Positions 19,662-27,922 of a stretch of DNA of 64,000 bases are shown here, in pieces. Origin of the DNA: Novosphingobium sp. (GTDB lineage: Bacteria > Pseudomonadota > Alphaproteobacteria > Sphingomonadales > Sphingomonadaceae); the NCBI GenBank assembly GCA_024236215.1, contig JACKKX010000005.1, positions 275,196 to 339,195 on the forward strand, given 5' to 3'. Numbering within the stretch: position 1 is the stretch's first letter; every line of letters begins with the position of its first letter. The position numbers and the translations under genes were made by a program. The notes below the pieces were generated by a model. It made no database searches. It saw only the letters and a list, made by a program, of their open reading frames with translations, and had not been told where the DNA came from.

Positions 19662-21743
19662 ATGTTCGGCGAAAGCCAGCACGTCAGCTCGGGGACGCTC
19701 AAAAACAGCTTCGAGCGGCGCAGCATCCTGATCGGCGGGTTGCAGATCGGGATCGGCACGCTCCTGGCCGCGCGGATGGGCTGGATCGGGCTGGTCCAGA
19801 ACGCCAAATACCAGATGGCCTCGGAGAGCAACCGGGTCAATCTCACCCTCATTCCGCCCCGGCGCGGATGGATCCTCGATCGCAAGGGCGAGCCGCTTGC
19901 CGCCAACCGCGCCGATTTCCGGGTCGACCTGATCCCGGCGCGGCTCGACGACCGCAATCATACCCTCAAGGAACTGGCGCGGTTGCTGTCGCTGGGCGAA
20001 GACAAGATCGCCGACATTTCCGACAAGCTTGAAAAGTCGTCCGGTTTCCGGCCGATCGAAGTCGCCGCCGGGCTCGACTGGGACCGCTTCGCAGCGATCA
20101 GTGTGCGTCTGCCCGATCTGCCCGGGGTCATCGCCCAGCGCGGCTATTCGCGCTGGTACCCCAACGGCCCATCGGTTGCCCACCTGATCGGCTATGTCGG
20201 CCCGGCATCGGCAGAGGACTATGAGAAGTCCAACAAGAACCCCCTGCTGGTCACCCCCGGGTTCAAAGTCGGCAAGGATGGGCTGGAAAAGAGCTTCGAG
20301 ATGTCTCTGCGCGGTGTGCCGGGTGCGCGCCGCACCGAGGTGACTGCCAGCGGCAAGGTGGTGCGCGATCTTGATACCCGCGAGGACATTCCCGGCAAAC
20401 CGCTCAAGCTGACGATCGACGCTGCCTTGCAGGACTATGCCTCGCGCCGGATCGGCCTCGAATCCGCGTCGGTAGTGGTGATCGACTGCATCACCGGCGG
20501 CATCCTCGCGCTCTGCTCGATGCCGGCCTTCGATCCCAATGCCTTCGCCGGCGGGATCGGGCGCCTGCAGTGGAAGATGCTCAATCAGGACGATCACATC
20601 CCGCTGCTCAACAAGGCACTGCGGGGACTCTACCCGCCGGGATCGACCATGAAGCCGATGGCGACGCTGGCACTTCAGCAGCACGGCGTTTCCCCGGACG
20701 AACGGGTCAGCTGCCCCGGCGGCTACCGGCTGGGCAACCGCTACTTCCGCTGCGACGCGGTCCATGGCTCGGTCGACATGGCCACCGCGATCGAGCGAAG
20801 CTGCAACACCTATTTCTGGAGCATGGCCCACCGGGTCGGTTACGATACCATCGCGCCGGTTGCGCGTCTGCTTGGGCTGGGGCAGGAATTCGATCTCCCG
20901 CTTACCTCGCAGCGTTACGGAACGATCCCCGATGCCGCATGGAAAATGCGCCGCTACAAGCAGGAATGGACCGCTGCGGATTCGCTCAATGCCTCGATCG
21001 GGCAAGGCTATGTGCTGGTCTCGCCGTTGCAGCTGGCGGTGATGACATCGCGCATCGCCAGCGGTCGCAATCTGGTTCCCTCGGTGATGTTCGGTCAGCC
21101 CAAACCGGTTGGCCCCGATCTGCCCTTCACGCCTGAACAGCTCGCCGTGGCCCATCAGGGAATGTTCCGCGTGGTCAACGGTTCAGGAACGGCGACGGCG
21201 AGCCGCCTCAACCTCGGCGATATCCAGATGGCAGGCAAGACCGGCACAGCACAGGTTCGCGCGCTGGTCAGCCGGGGCAGCCAGGGGGCCTGGAAATCGC
21301 GCGATCACTCGCTGTTCATCTGCTATGCCCCCACCGATGCGCCGCGCTATGCCATGTCGGTCGTGGTCGAACACGGCACCTTCGGCGCCCGCGCCGCCGC
21401 GCCGATCGCGCGTGATGTGATGACCTTCCTGTTCGACCCGGCCAAGGCCTGGGACACGCTGCTGGCGATGGAAAAGAGCTGGGGCGGGACGGCCGCCGAA
21501 CGCATGGATGCGAAGTATCGCACCTTTGTCGCCAATAATGGTTTGGTCGCGCCAAAGGTTGGTGACGACAAGGCGGTGGAAGCTGCGATCGATCGTGTCG
21601 GCACGCCCGAAAACGCCGTGGTCAATGCGGGCGAGAACGGCGATCTGCGCGAGGAGCCGGAAAGCGCCGCGCCGCAGGCGGCACCCAGCGCGCAGCCATC
21701 GCCTCCCCCTGCAGCCGCACTGCAAGCAGGTAGCCCGCAATGA
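19662..21743 (+). CDS. mrdA: penicillin-binding protein 2
   Basis: The peptidoglycan transpeptidase of the elongasome. The 693-residue product has an N-terminal membrane anchor (about 27-45), the PBP dimer domain, and a transpeptidase domain with the three motifs: YPPGSTMKPM with nucleophile Ser328, SCN at 380-382 and KTGTAQ at 526-531. The last 70 or so residues are a low-complexity, Ala/Pro-rich tail. Its stop overlaps the rodA start in ATGA. Confidence 0.96.
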   Translation: MFGESQHVSSGTLKNSFERRSILIGGLQIGIGTLLAARMGWIGLVQNAKYQMASESNRVNLTLIPPRRGWILDRKGEPLAANRADFRVDLIPARLDDRNHTLKELARLLSLGEDKIADISDKLEKSSGFRPIEVAAGLDWDRFAAISVRLPDLPGVIAQRGYSRWYPNGPSVAHLIGYVGPASAEDYEKSNKNPLLVTPGFKVGKDGLEKSFEMSLRGVPGARRTEVTASGKVVRDLDTREDIPGKPLKLTIDAALQDYASRRIGLESASVVVIDCITGGILALCSMPAFDPNAFAGGIGRLQWKMLNQDDHIPLLNKALRGLYPPGSTMKPMATLALQQHGVSPDERVSCPGGYRLGNRYFRCDAVHGSVDMATAIERSCNTYFWSMAHRVGYDTIAPVARLLGLGQEFDLPLTSQRYGTIPDAAWKMRRYKQEWTAADSLNASIGQGYVLVSPLQLAVMTSRIASGRNLVPSVMFGQPKPVGPDLPFTPEQLAVAHQGMFRVVNGSGTATASRLNLGDIQMAGKTGTAQVRALVSRGSQGAWKSRDHSLFICYAPTDAPRYAMSVVVEHGTFGARAAAPIARDVMTFLFDPAKAWDTLLAMEKSWGGTAAERMDAKYRTFVANNGLVAPKVGDDKAVEAAIDRVGTPENAVVNAGENGDLREEPESAAPQAAPSAQPSPPPAAALQAGSPQ

Positions 21744-22858
21744 CCCTGCGCAGCCGCATCCCCGAAGCGATCGCGCGCGAGCCCTGGCATGTGATCGTGC
21801 CGTTGTTCGCGCTTAACACTTTCGGTTCGGCAGTGCTCTATTCGGCGGCCGGCGGGAAACTTTCACCCTGGGCGCTGCTGCATGAAATCCACTTTGCGGT
21901 ATTCCTGGTCATGGCGCTGGTGATCTCGCGGCTGCCGCGCGAGTTGTTCCAGCTGCTCGCCTATCCGGGCTATGGACTGCTGATCGTGATGCTGGTGCTG
22001 GTCGAGCTGATCGGCGGGATTGGCGGTGGCAGCCAGCGCTGGCTTGACCTTGGCTTCATGACGCTCCAGCCTTCGGAGCTGATGAAGCCGGGGATCGTGC
22101 TGGTCCTCGCGCGGTTTTTTGAAACACTCCCCCCCAGCATGACCCGCAGCTGGCGTACCTTGCTGCCACTGGGCGGCCTGGTGGCTGTTCCCGCCGGGCT
22201 GGTCATGCTCCAGCCGGATCTCGGCACCGGCCTTGCCATCTGCGCCGGGGCGGCGGTGGTCATCTTCCTTGCCGGATTGCCGACATCGTGGTTCGTCGGC
22301 GCGGGCGCGGCCGGCGCGGCGATTGCCCCGGTCGCCTTCTTCACCCTGCTCCACGATTACCAACGCAAACGCGTGCTGACTTTCCTCGATCCGGAAAGCG
22401 ACCCGCTCGGCACCGGCTATCACATCACCCAGTCGAAGATCGCGATCGGTTCGGGCGGGTTCTTCGGCAAGGGTTTCGGCAACGGCAGCCAGAGCCACCT
22501 CGAATACCTGCCCGAGGCCCATACCGACTTCGCTTTCGCCACCATGGCCGAGGAATGGGGCATGCTGGGCGGGCTGTTCGTGATCGCGATCTTCATGTGG
22601 GTGCTGCGCTGGGGCCTGCAGGTCGCCCGCAATGCCCCCGATCGCTTCTCGATGCTGCTCGCCGCGGGGATGACCTTTACGATCTTTTTCTACATGGCGA
22701 TCAACATGATGATGGTGATGGGCCTGGCCCCGGTGGTGGGCATCCCCCTGCCCTGGATCAGCCACGGCGGCTCATCGATGATGACCAACATGATCTGCGT
22801 CGGCACGATCATGGCAGTCGAGCGCTGGAGCCGTCGCGGTGGATCGCTGGCCGGGTGA
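21740..22858 (+). CDS. rodA: rod shape-determining protein RodA (SEDS glycosyltransferase)
   Basis: The peptidoglycan glycosyltransferase that works with PBP2. The 372-residue polytopic protein has about ten hydrophobic helices and the SEDS signature segments: LQPDLGTGLAI, HTDFAFATMAEEWG and GIPLPWISHGGSSMM. It is the last gene of the operon, overlapping mrdA by four bases. Confidence 0.96.
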   Translation: MTLRSRIPEAIAREPWHVIVPLFALNTFGSAVLYSAAGGKLSPWALLHEIHFAVFLVMALVISRLPRELFQLLAYPGYGLLIVMLVLVELIGGIGGGSQRWLDLGFMTLQPSELMKPGIVLVLARFFETLPPSMTRSWRTLLPLGGLVAVPAGLVMLQPDLGTGLAICAGAAVVIFLAGLPTSWFVGAGAAGAAIAPVAFFTLLHDYQRKRVLTFLDPESDPLGTGYHITQSKIAIGSGGFFGKGFGNGSQSHLEYLPEAHTDFAFATMAEEWGMLGGLFVIAIFMWVLRWGLQVARNAPDRFSMLLAAGMTFTIFFYMAINMMMVMGLAPVVGIPLPWISHGGSSMMTNMICVGTIMAVERWSRRGGSLAG

Positions 22859-22877
22859 GACCCGGTCAACTTTTCCC

Positions 22878-22905
22878 TTCCCTCGGCCAGAAGTGACGCT
22901 ATAGG
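22878..22905 (+). promoter_or_regulatory. candidate promoter of tRNA-Lys
   Basis: TTCCCT at 22878-22883 and TATAGG at 22900-22905 have a 16-base spacer and end 43 bases before the mature tRNA start. The box GCTATAGGGGGCGC continues into a GC-rich discriminator, as in stable-RNA promoters. Confidence 0.5.
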
Positions 22906-22948
22906 GGGCGCTCCCGACGAATCGGGAGCCTTCCGCAAGCCGGAAAGT

Positions 22949-23024
<76 letters not shown>

Positions 23025-23413
23025 TTTTTTCACAATATATCAAGTGTTTAAGTCACTTCTCAGATGTGGCTTTTGGTCGGCTTCCCGCGCTAGGTAGCTT
23101 TCTAGGTAGCAGGCAAAATTTTCGCACGTCCTAATGCGGCGCGCGCTTCGCCGTCGCCTATCGAACGCGATGGTATGTGGATTTCTGTGGAAGCGTGCGG
23201 ATGGTAGTCAAGGAGGGATCCACCAACCTCGCTTAAGCAGCTGTTAAAATGTCATTTCTCAATCCGCATCGCCAAAAATACCCCCTGCAATACCCCCATC
23301 TTGGCACCTTTGCGATGAGCGGAAATTTGATCGCGGCAAACCGTTCGACTTACCCCGAGCAGTGGACATTCACTGCGCAACTTGGCGTATGTTGCAGGCA
23401 GCATAGCTCCCAC
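23025..23413. other. gene-free left junction of the island, with paired 9-bp direct repeats
   Basis: I see no convincing coding region here. Two pairs of direct repeats share one geometry, nine bases repeated after a three-base gap: CTAGGTAGC at 23090-23098 and 23102-23110, and AATACCCCC at 23277-23285 and 23289-23297. Such tandem short repeats next to a tRNA end resemble arm-type binding sites of tyrosine integrases. No integrase gene is present nearby, so it would have to be at the other end of the element or lost. Confidence 0.45.
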
Positions 23414-24028
23414 TCACGACACCCGAGAACCAATCCAGATCACTTTGCCGACGACATTGATCGCCTTTCGCTGAACACCGTTCCAGCTTGGATAAGCGGG
23501 ATGGTCGGTGAGGACAGAAATGCGATTTTTGGTCGGGTCCAGAGCGATCCGCCTGACGAACGTCTCTGACGATCCACGGACAGCGTAGAGCCCGTCGTGA
23601 AGGGCATCGTGAGAGCGCAACCTTTGGATAATGACTTCGTCGCCGCTCTGCAGGGTCGGCTGCATAGCCTCACCAGCAATGGGTAAGATCGCCAAACCTG
23701 GAGGCCTATTGCATAGGCGTCTTAGCCAAGCTTCATCGACGATGCGAGATCGTTCCTGTGGGATTTCCAGGCCCTTGGCCTCGATTACCGGCACAGTGAT
23801 GACCGAACGTCGCGGAGTTGAAGAACTCTCTTTTCCGCCGAGCAGTTTGCCAGAAACATCGAAATGCAAAGCCAGCTGAGCGATGTCGCTTTGATCGAGA
23901 CGCGCGGGCGTGCCGCGCTTGATGTATTGCTGGATATAGGCGGAGTTTCGGCCAAGCAGACGCGAAACCGCGGCGTAGGTCTCTTCCCGCTCGCGGATCA
24001 AATCATCAAGCGCTTGCCTTGGGGTCAT
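23414..24028 (-). CDS. LexA/S24-like repressor with replaced catalytic residues
   Basis: About 204 residues: an N-terminal DNA-binding region (1-60) and a C-terminal S24 peptidase-like fold. In active S24 proteins the nucleophile sits in GDSM and the general base is the Lys of a VKR motif; here the matching positions read GEAM (Ala121) and VRR (Arg159). The fold is otherwise well kept (QPTLQSGDEVII, DGLYAVR, VGKVIW), so the protein is probably a repressor that cannot cleave itself and would not respond to RecA in the classical way. I chose ATG 24028, which gives MTPRQALDDL. It is the first gene after the tRNA junction. Confidence 0.75.
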   Translation of the reverse strand: MTPRQALDDLIREREETYAAVSRLLGRNSAYIQQYIKRGTPARLDQSDIAQLALHFDVSGKLLGGKESSSTPRRSVITVPVIEAKGLEIPQERSRIVDEAWLRRLCNRPPGLAILPIAGEAMQPTLQSGDEVIIQRLRSHDALHDGLYAVRGSSETFVRRIALDPTKNRISVLTDHPAYPSWNGVQRKAINVVGKVIWIGSRVS

Positions 24029-24148
24029 CCTATCCACTCCTAGCATATCCTATTTCACTATCACGCCAGAGCGGACAATTCCTACTCGGCGAGTTGCGCG
24101 GGCCAACCTAGGTTGGGCTTTTTGGACAGGTTTCGAAGGAGGCGCTGG

Positions 24149-25270
24149 TTGGCTTATCAGCACTACTGGGTGGGGCTCGATGCGGGGCATCTCGAAACAG
24201 CCGTTTGCCTCATCGACGCAGAGGGCGGGATCCTCTTCGAAGCGATATGCGAAACGACATCTGGACCCATCAGAGATATTCTGCGGAGGTTTGGCGTTGA
24301 GGCAGCGCAGTGCCTCACGATCGAGGCCGGCAATGGCACCCAGATGGTTCGAGAACTGCGTTCATACGGATTTCCTGTTCAGGTGGTCGATGTACGCAAA
24401 TCGAGCAAATTCCTGGCGATCAGGCGGCAGAAAACAGATGTCCACGATGCTCGAGGGCTCGCTGAGCTCGGGCGGCTTGGTCGATCGATAGGGTCGCCAG
24501 TCTTTGTGAAGCCAATGGAGCATCAGAATATCCGAACCCTGATCAATGTTCGAAGAACAATGCTGAAAAACCGCGCCAGGACAGATGCGCTCATCCAATC
24601 GATTTTCAGGTTACACGGCGGGAACGTGAAACTCCTGAACGGAAGGGGTGCGCTGGCCGCTGAGGTGAACGACCAGGTGCGGAAAATGCGACAGCACGGG
24701 CTTGAAATCGGGGTCAATCTGCAACCGCTCGTCGACATTTCCGAGGCTCTGAGAGAGCAAATCTCCGCTCTTGACCGGCAGATGCGCGACATCGCATCGA
24801 ACAATCTTACGTGCCGCAATTTCCAGACGATCCCCGGCGTCGGAGCTGTGATCGCGCTGTCGTTCTACAGTGCCATCGGCGATCCACATCGATTTGAGCG
24901 GAGCCGTGACGTTGGAGCATACTTGGGTCTGACCCCGACCCTATATCAGTCAGGCGCCACTTCACGCCGGGGGCGTATCAGTCGGCACGGGAATAAGCTC
25001 ACACGGATGCACCTGATTACCGCAGCCACCGTGCTACTTTGCAGGATTGAGATCGAAAGCCGTCTTCGCACCTGGGGTCTCGAGCTGGCCCAGCGGGTTG
25101 GGTTCCTGAAGGCGCGCGTTGCCGTAGCAAGGAAGCTTGCGGTGATCATGCTCGGAATGTGGAAAACAGGTTCGCCGTTTCGCCCAGACGGCGCACCTTC
25201 GCTGTTCCTCCAGCAGGAGGAGGCAGGCTTGGACCCCGTTCTGATTTCTGGGACGCAGATCTCGTTGTAG
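24149..25270 (+). CDS. IS110-family transposase
   Basis: About 373 residues. The N-terminal RuvC-like DEDD domain shows GLDAG (Asp11), TIEAG (Glu59) and KTDVHDARGLAEL (Asp97, Asp100). The C-terminal Transposase_20 region has TIPGVGAVIA and SGATSRRGRISRHGNK with the conserved serine area. The start is TTG 24149: a full AAGGAGG lies six bases before it and no ATG is available near the N terminus. IS110 elements usually lack terminal inverted repeats and encode a bridge RNA in a non-coding end; the roughly 120 bases before the gene or the 185 bases after it could hold one. I could not define the element ends. Confidence 0.85.
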   Translation: MAYQHYWVGLDAGHLETAVCLIDAEGGILFEAICETTSGPIRDILRRFGVEAAQCLTIEAGNGTQMVRELRSYGFPVQVVDVRKSSKFLAIRRQKTDVHDARGLAELGRLGRSIGSPVFVKPMEHQNIRTLINVRRTMLKNRARTDALIQSIFRLHGGNVKLLNGRGALAAEVNDQVRKMRQHGLEIGVNLQPLVDISEALREQISALDRQMRDIASNNLTCRNFQTIPGVGAVIALSFYSAIGDPHRFERSRDVGAYLGLTPTLYQSGATSRRGRISRHGNKLTRMHLITAATVLLCRIEIESRLRTWGLELAQRVGFLKARVAVARKLAVIMLGMWKTGSPFRPDGAPSLFLQQEEAGLDPVLISGTQISL

Positions 25271-25455
25271 GTAATTGGGCCAAGCCTGCCGTCAATTGCG
25301 GCGGTCGTTTCAGCCAGCGGCTCGTAATGTCGCAAACTTGCATCATTATCCCCTGAAACAGCGTTACGGTGTCAAAATTGACGCATCACGATCCTATCTC
25401 GACCATGATAAAACCGGTGGGCTTTTGAGCCGCGCCGCAAAGCGATTGCCGGACG
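25271..25455. other. intergenic gap after the IS110 transposase, with a degenerate operator-like site
   Basis: No gene is visible. GTGTCAAAATTGACGCAT at 25369-25386 resembles the island operator seen before other genes, but its second arm is shifted by one base and it does not sit in front of a start codon. It may be a decayed promoter cut off by the insertion sequence, or part of the IS end. Confidence 0.3.
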
Positions 25456-26919
25456 TTAGCGTGAGACCGGAATTAAGGGGAAAGCCAACTTTCGGGCGAG
25501 CGCCTCAATTTCGTCGCGCCAAGCTAACTTCTCCTGCCATGACTGACGAATAGTCGAGGCTCCGTAGATGGCACCAGCCAACTGGCCAGTGATTGCCGCA
25601 GTGGTGTCTGCATCGTCACCAAGGTTGGCTGCCAGCAACACCGCATCATCGAAGTTATCGGTATTCGCCACACACCAGATTGCCGCTTCGAGGCTGTGAG
25701 CCACGAAGCCGCTGCTCGAAATTTGATCTCGCGTCTTCTCGCGCCAACTGCCAGCGACAATGGGCCCGATTACGGGGCCGTATGATCCGCGAGCATTTTC
25801 CAGTGCACTATCGAAATCTGCGCCGAGAATCGCCGCTCGCAGCATGATCGCATAAACTTCGCACGCTTCAAGACATGCATCGGCCGCGTGGGTAGTCATA
25901 CTCTGCCGACGCGCCACTCGTGTCATCACCGCAGGATCAGCCCCGATGCCCCAGACCGCGACCGGCGCCAGCCTCATCAGAGATCCATTTCCTGCTGAAT
26001 GGGGATCGTCCGAACCGGAAATCGGATCCCCGCTCTGTTCAAAACGCGAGAGTGCTTGGCGGGTGGTAATCCCGATATCGAAGCAGTTGCCCGTGGGGCT
26101 GTAGGCCCCGTTCTTCCACCATTCGACAAATCGACGTTGTGCTTCTTGCGGCTCAAAGATTGAGTCCTTGGCCGCACTAGCCAGAAGAGCGTCCCCGAGA
26201 GCAAGAGCCATCGAGGTATCATCAGTCCAAGTGCCCGCGTCCAGACCGAACGGCCCTCCCCCGACCATATCGGTGATGTGGTCATAGCTATCGCGAGGCT
26301 TGAACTCGAGCGTCGTCCCCAAGGCGTCTCCGACTGCCAAACCGATCAGACATCCACAGGCACGATCGTACACGCGCCAAAGCGCGTGCAAATGGTTCTC
26401 CTGCGTCCTGGTTTCGATGGCCCCAGGCCGAACCTCTCGTACTCGCGCAATCGCGCTAGCGGCGTCAGCTTCGCCTAGTTCGATAAGCAGCCTCGCTGCT
26501 ACCGTTCCCGCCCTGCCGAGACCGCCCCGGCAATGGATGAAAACGCTTCGCCCTTCTGCAAGAATACCCCTCACGCGAGGCCCAGCGGATCGCCATCGTT
26601 GCTCGAATTCATCACCGGGTGCGGCAACATCAACAATTGGCAGATGAAGCCACTCCATGCCGCGAGCGGTCACTTCCGCTTCCAACTTGGAAACGCCAAG
26701 GAATTCGATCTCATGATCCTCGATTAGAGAGATAACTGCGGCGGCTCCCCAGTCGCGCACCGCGTCCAAGTCAACAGTGAGATCGCGCATCCAATCGAAC
26801 CCGGCAAGCGCCGGCCCCCGCTTACCCGGACAGAACGATACTCCAATTCGCCCGGTCGCTACTGACAGCGTCGGGATCTGGATAGGGTCGGTTAAGCTGG
26901 TCCGAATGTTTCTACTCAT
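25456..26919 (-). CDS. fusion of dual-specificity phosphatase and ADP-ribosylglycohydrolase
   Basis: A 487-residue two-domain protein. Residues about 20-180 form a CDKN3/DUSP-like phosphatase with the P-loop HCRGGLGRAG (His129, Cys130, Arg136) and candidate general acids in VDVAAPGD. Residues about 188-480 form a DraG/ARH-type ADP-ribosylglycohydrolase: GCLIGLAVGDALG, the metal motif TWTDDTSMAL and the C-terminal NLGDDADTTAAITGQLAGA. The second domain should remove ADP-ribose from a protein or nucleic acid; the first may act on a phosphate left nearby or on NAD-derived compounds. An island operator copy lies 22 bp before ATG 26919. Likely role: reversal of an ADP-ribosylating toxin, or a stand-alone defence effector. 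The substrate is unknown. Confidence 0.85.
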   Translation of the reverse strand: MSRNIRTSLTDPIQIPTLSVATGRIGVSFCPGKRGPALAGFDWMRDLTVDLDAVRDWGAAAVISLIEDHEIEFLGVSKLEAEVTARGMEWLHLPIVDVAAPGDEFEQRWRSAGPRVRGILAEGRSVFIHCRGGLGRAGTVAARLLIELGEADAASAIARVREVRPGAIETRTQENHLHALWRVYDRACGCLIGLAVGDALGTTLEFKPRDSYDHITDMVGGGPFGLDAGTWTDDTSMALALGDALLASAAKDSIFEPQEAQRRFVEWWKNGAYSPTGNCFDIGITTRQALSRFEQSGDPISGSDDPHSAGNGSLMRLAPVAVWGIGADPAVMTRVARRQSMTTHAADACLEACEVYAIMLRAAILGADFDSALENARGSYGPVIGPIVAGSWREKTRDQISSSGFVAHSLEAAIWCVANTDNFDDAVLLAANLGDDADTTAAITGQLAGAIYGASTIRQSWQEKLAWRDEIEALARKLAFPLIPVSR

Positions 26920-26940
26920 CGTGCCTGACTAATTCCTACG

Positions 26941-26960
26941 TACGACAAAATTGGCCGCAT
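26941..26960 (-). promoter_or_regulatory. island operator copy 1
   Basis: TACGACAAAATTGGCCGCAT, an imperfect palindrome of the island motif, with its edge 22 bp from the start codon of the phosphatase/glycohydrolase gene (26919). Confidence 0.65.
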
Positions 26961-27048
26961 CTGAGCGTCTTGCGCATCAAGCAACACCCGGGAATGCGTA
27001 GGCCTCGAGCCAAACCCCAAACCAAGCCGGAATAATCTGTGCGTCCAC

Positions 27049-27789
27049 CTATGGCTCGAACTTCCTTCGCAATGCCTCCGCATGCGCAGCAACCGCAGGA
27101 GTTTTGGCAGGCGATGCGAACCGCATCAGCCATTCTGACCAGCTAGCCGCAGCAAATCGGACACGGGCGCCGCTTACCGCAACGGAGAAGGCTTCTATTT
27201 CCGCCCGGTGCTCCGAACGCGCGGAGGCTGACACCCGCGAAGGCTCGGCAAAAAGATAGAACAAGACCGGCGCGCGGCTGATCCGCCCGGCTTCAGTTAC
27301 CAGCCCGAATGCATGCTTCACGAGCTGGGCAGCATCGAGATAACGGAAATGTGACGGCTCCGATCTCAAGCGATCACGCATAGCGCACCACGGATCCATT
27401 GCTTCTCCCCACACATCGCGGTCGTACGCATTGGAGAGGACAACATGTTTCGTGTCGCGAAATGGTTCGAAACGCTTGGATTCTACGCCGATGAGGCAAC
27501 TCTCGGTGACAACAGCAGCATCAAGCCAGGGGTGACGACCGCCATTCCAGGGAAAGCGCATCTGTCGTTCAATCTCGACCGACATGGGCGACCATTCGAT
27601 ATCATCAAGGTTTGGAAAAGGTGGGAGTAAGGCTGGCCTTTCGATGAACCAGCCGAACCCATTAACGGCCAAAGCGGCGCTACTTTCAGGGCTTGCGAAT
27701 TTGCCCGAAGCCAGTTCGTTACCACCTGCCCTGTCTAACGCTTGGCGCACGAGGTTCTCAGGGACACCCGATAGGAATAATTCACTCAT
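27049..27789 (-). CDS. putative PD-(D/E)XK nuclease
   Basis: A 246-residue protein not matched to a named family with certainty. The segment HPWLDAAVVTESCLIGVESKRFEPF has the spacing of a PD-(D/E)XK core: Asp in LDAAV and ESK on the next strand. Flanking helices (KHVVLSNAYDRDVW; SHFRYLDAAQLVKHAFGL) are compatible with a restriction-like fold. An operator copy lies 22 bp before ATG 27789. A stand-alone nuclease of the defence island is the best guess; no methylase partner is seen. Confidence 0.55.
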   Translation of the reverse strand: MSELFLSGVPENLVRQALDRAGGNELASGKFASPESSAALAVNGFGWFIERPALLPPFPNLDDIEWSPMSVEIERQMRFPWNGGRHPWLDAAVVTESCLIGVESKRFEPFRDTKHVVLSNAYDRDVWGEAMDPWCAMRDRLRSEPSHFRYLDAAQLVKHAFGLVTEAGRISRAPVLFYLFAEPSRVSASARSEHRAEIEAFSVAVSGARVRFAAASWSEWLMRFASPAKTPAVAAHAEALRRKFEP

Positions 27790-27810
27790 GATCTCGTACT
27801 AGCCTGAAAA

Positions 27811-27830
27811 TGCGTCAAAATTGGTCGCAT
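27811..27830 (-). promoter_or_regulatory. island operator copy 2 (best match to consensus)
   Basis: TGCGTCAAAATTGGTCGCAT has arms TGCGTC and GTCGCA around seven bases. It is placed 22 bp upstream of ATG 27789, exactly as copy 1 is placed before its gene. Confidence 0.7.
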
Positions 27831-27922
27831 GATCAAAACCTGCAGCCAGCTGTAAGACTGAATTCGATCCAACTCTAACTATCCCCAGACAGAGCATTGA
27901 TGTATCGCAAGCTCACGATCAC

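Noticed and set aside
23249-23569. Plus-strand frame of 106 codons at the island junction
   Set aside because: Its second half is antisense to the S24-like repressor, it has no recognisable domain, and its start lies among the direct repeats.
25369-25386. Seventh copy of the island operator
   Set aside because: One arm fits, but the other is shifted by one base and it is not in front of a gene, so I list it only as degenerate.
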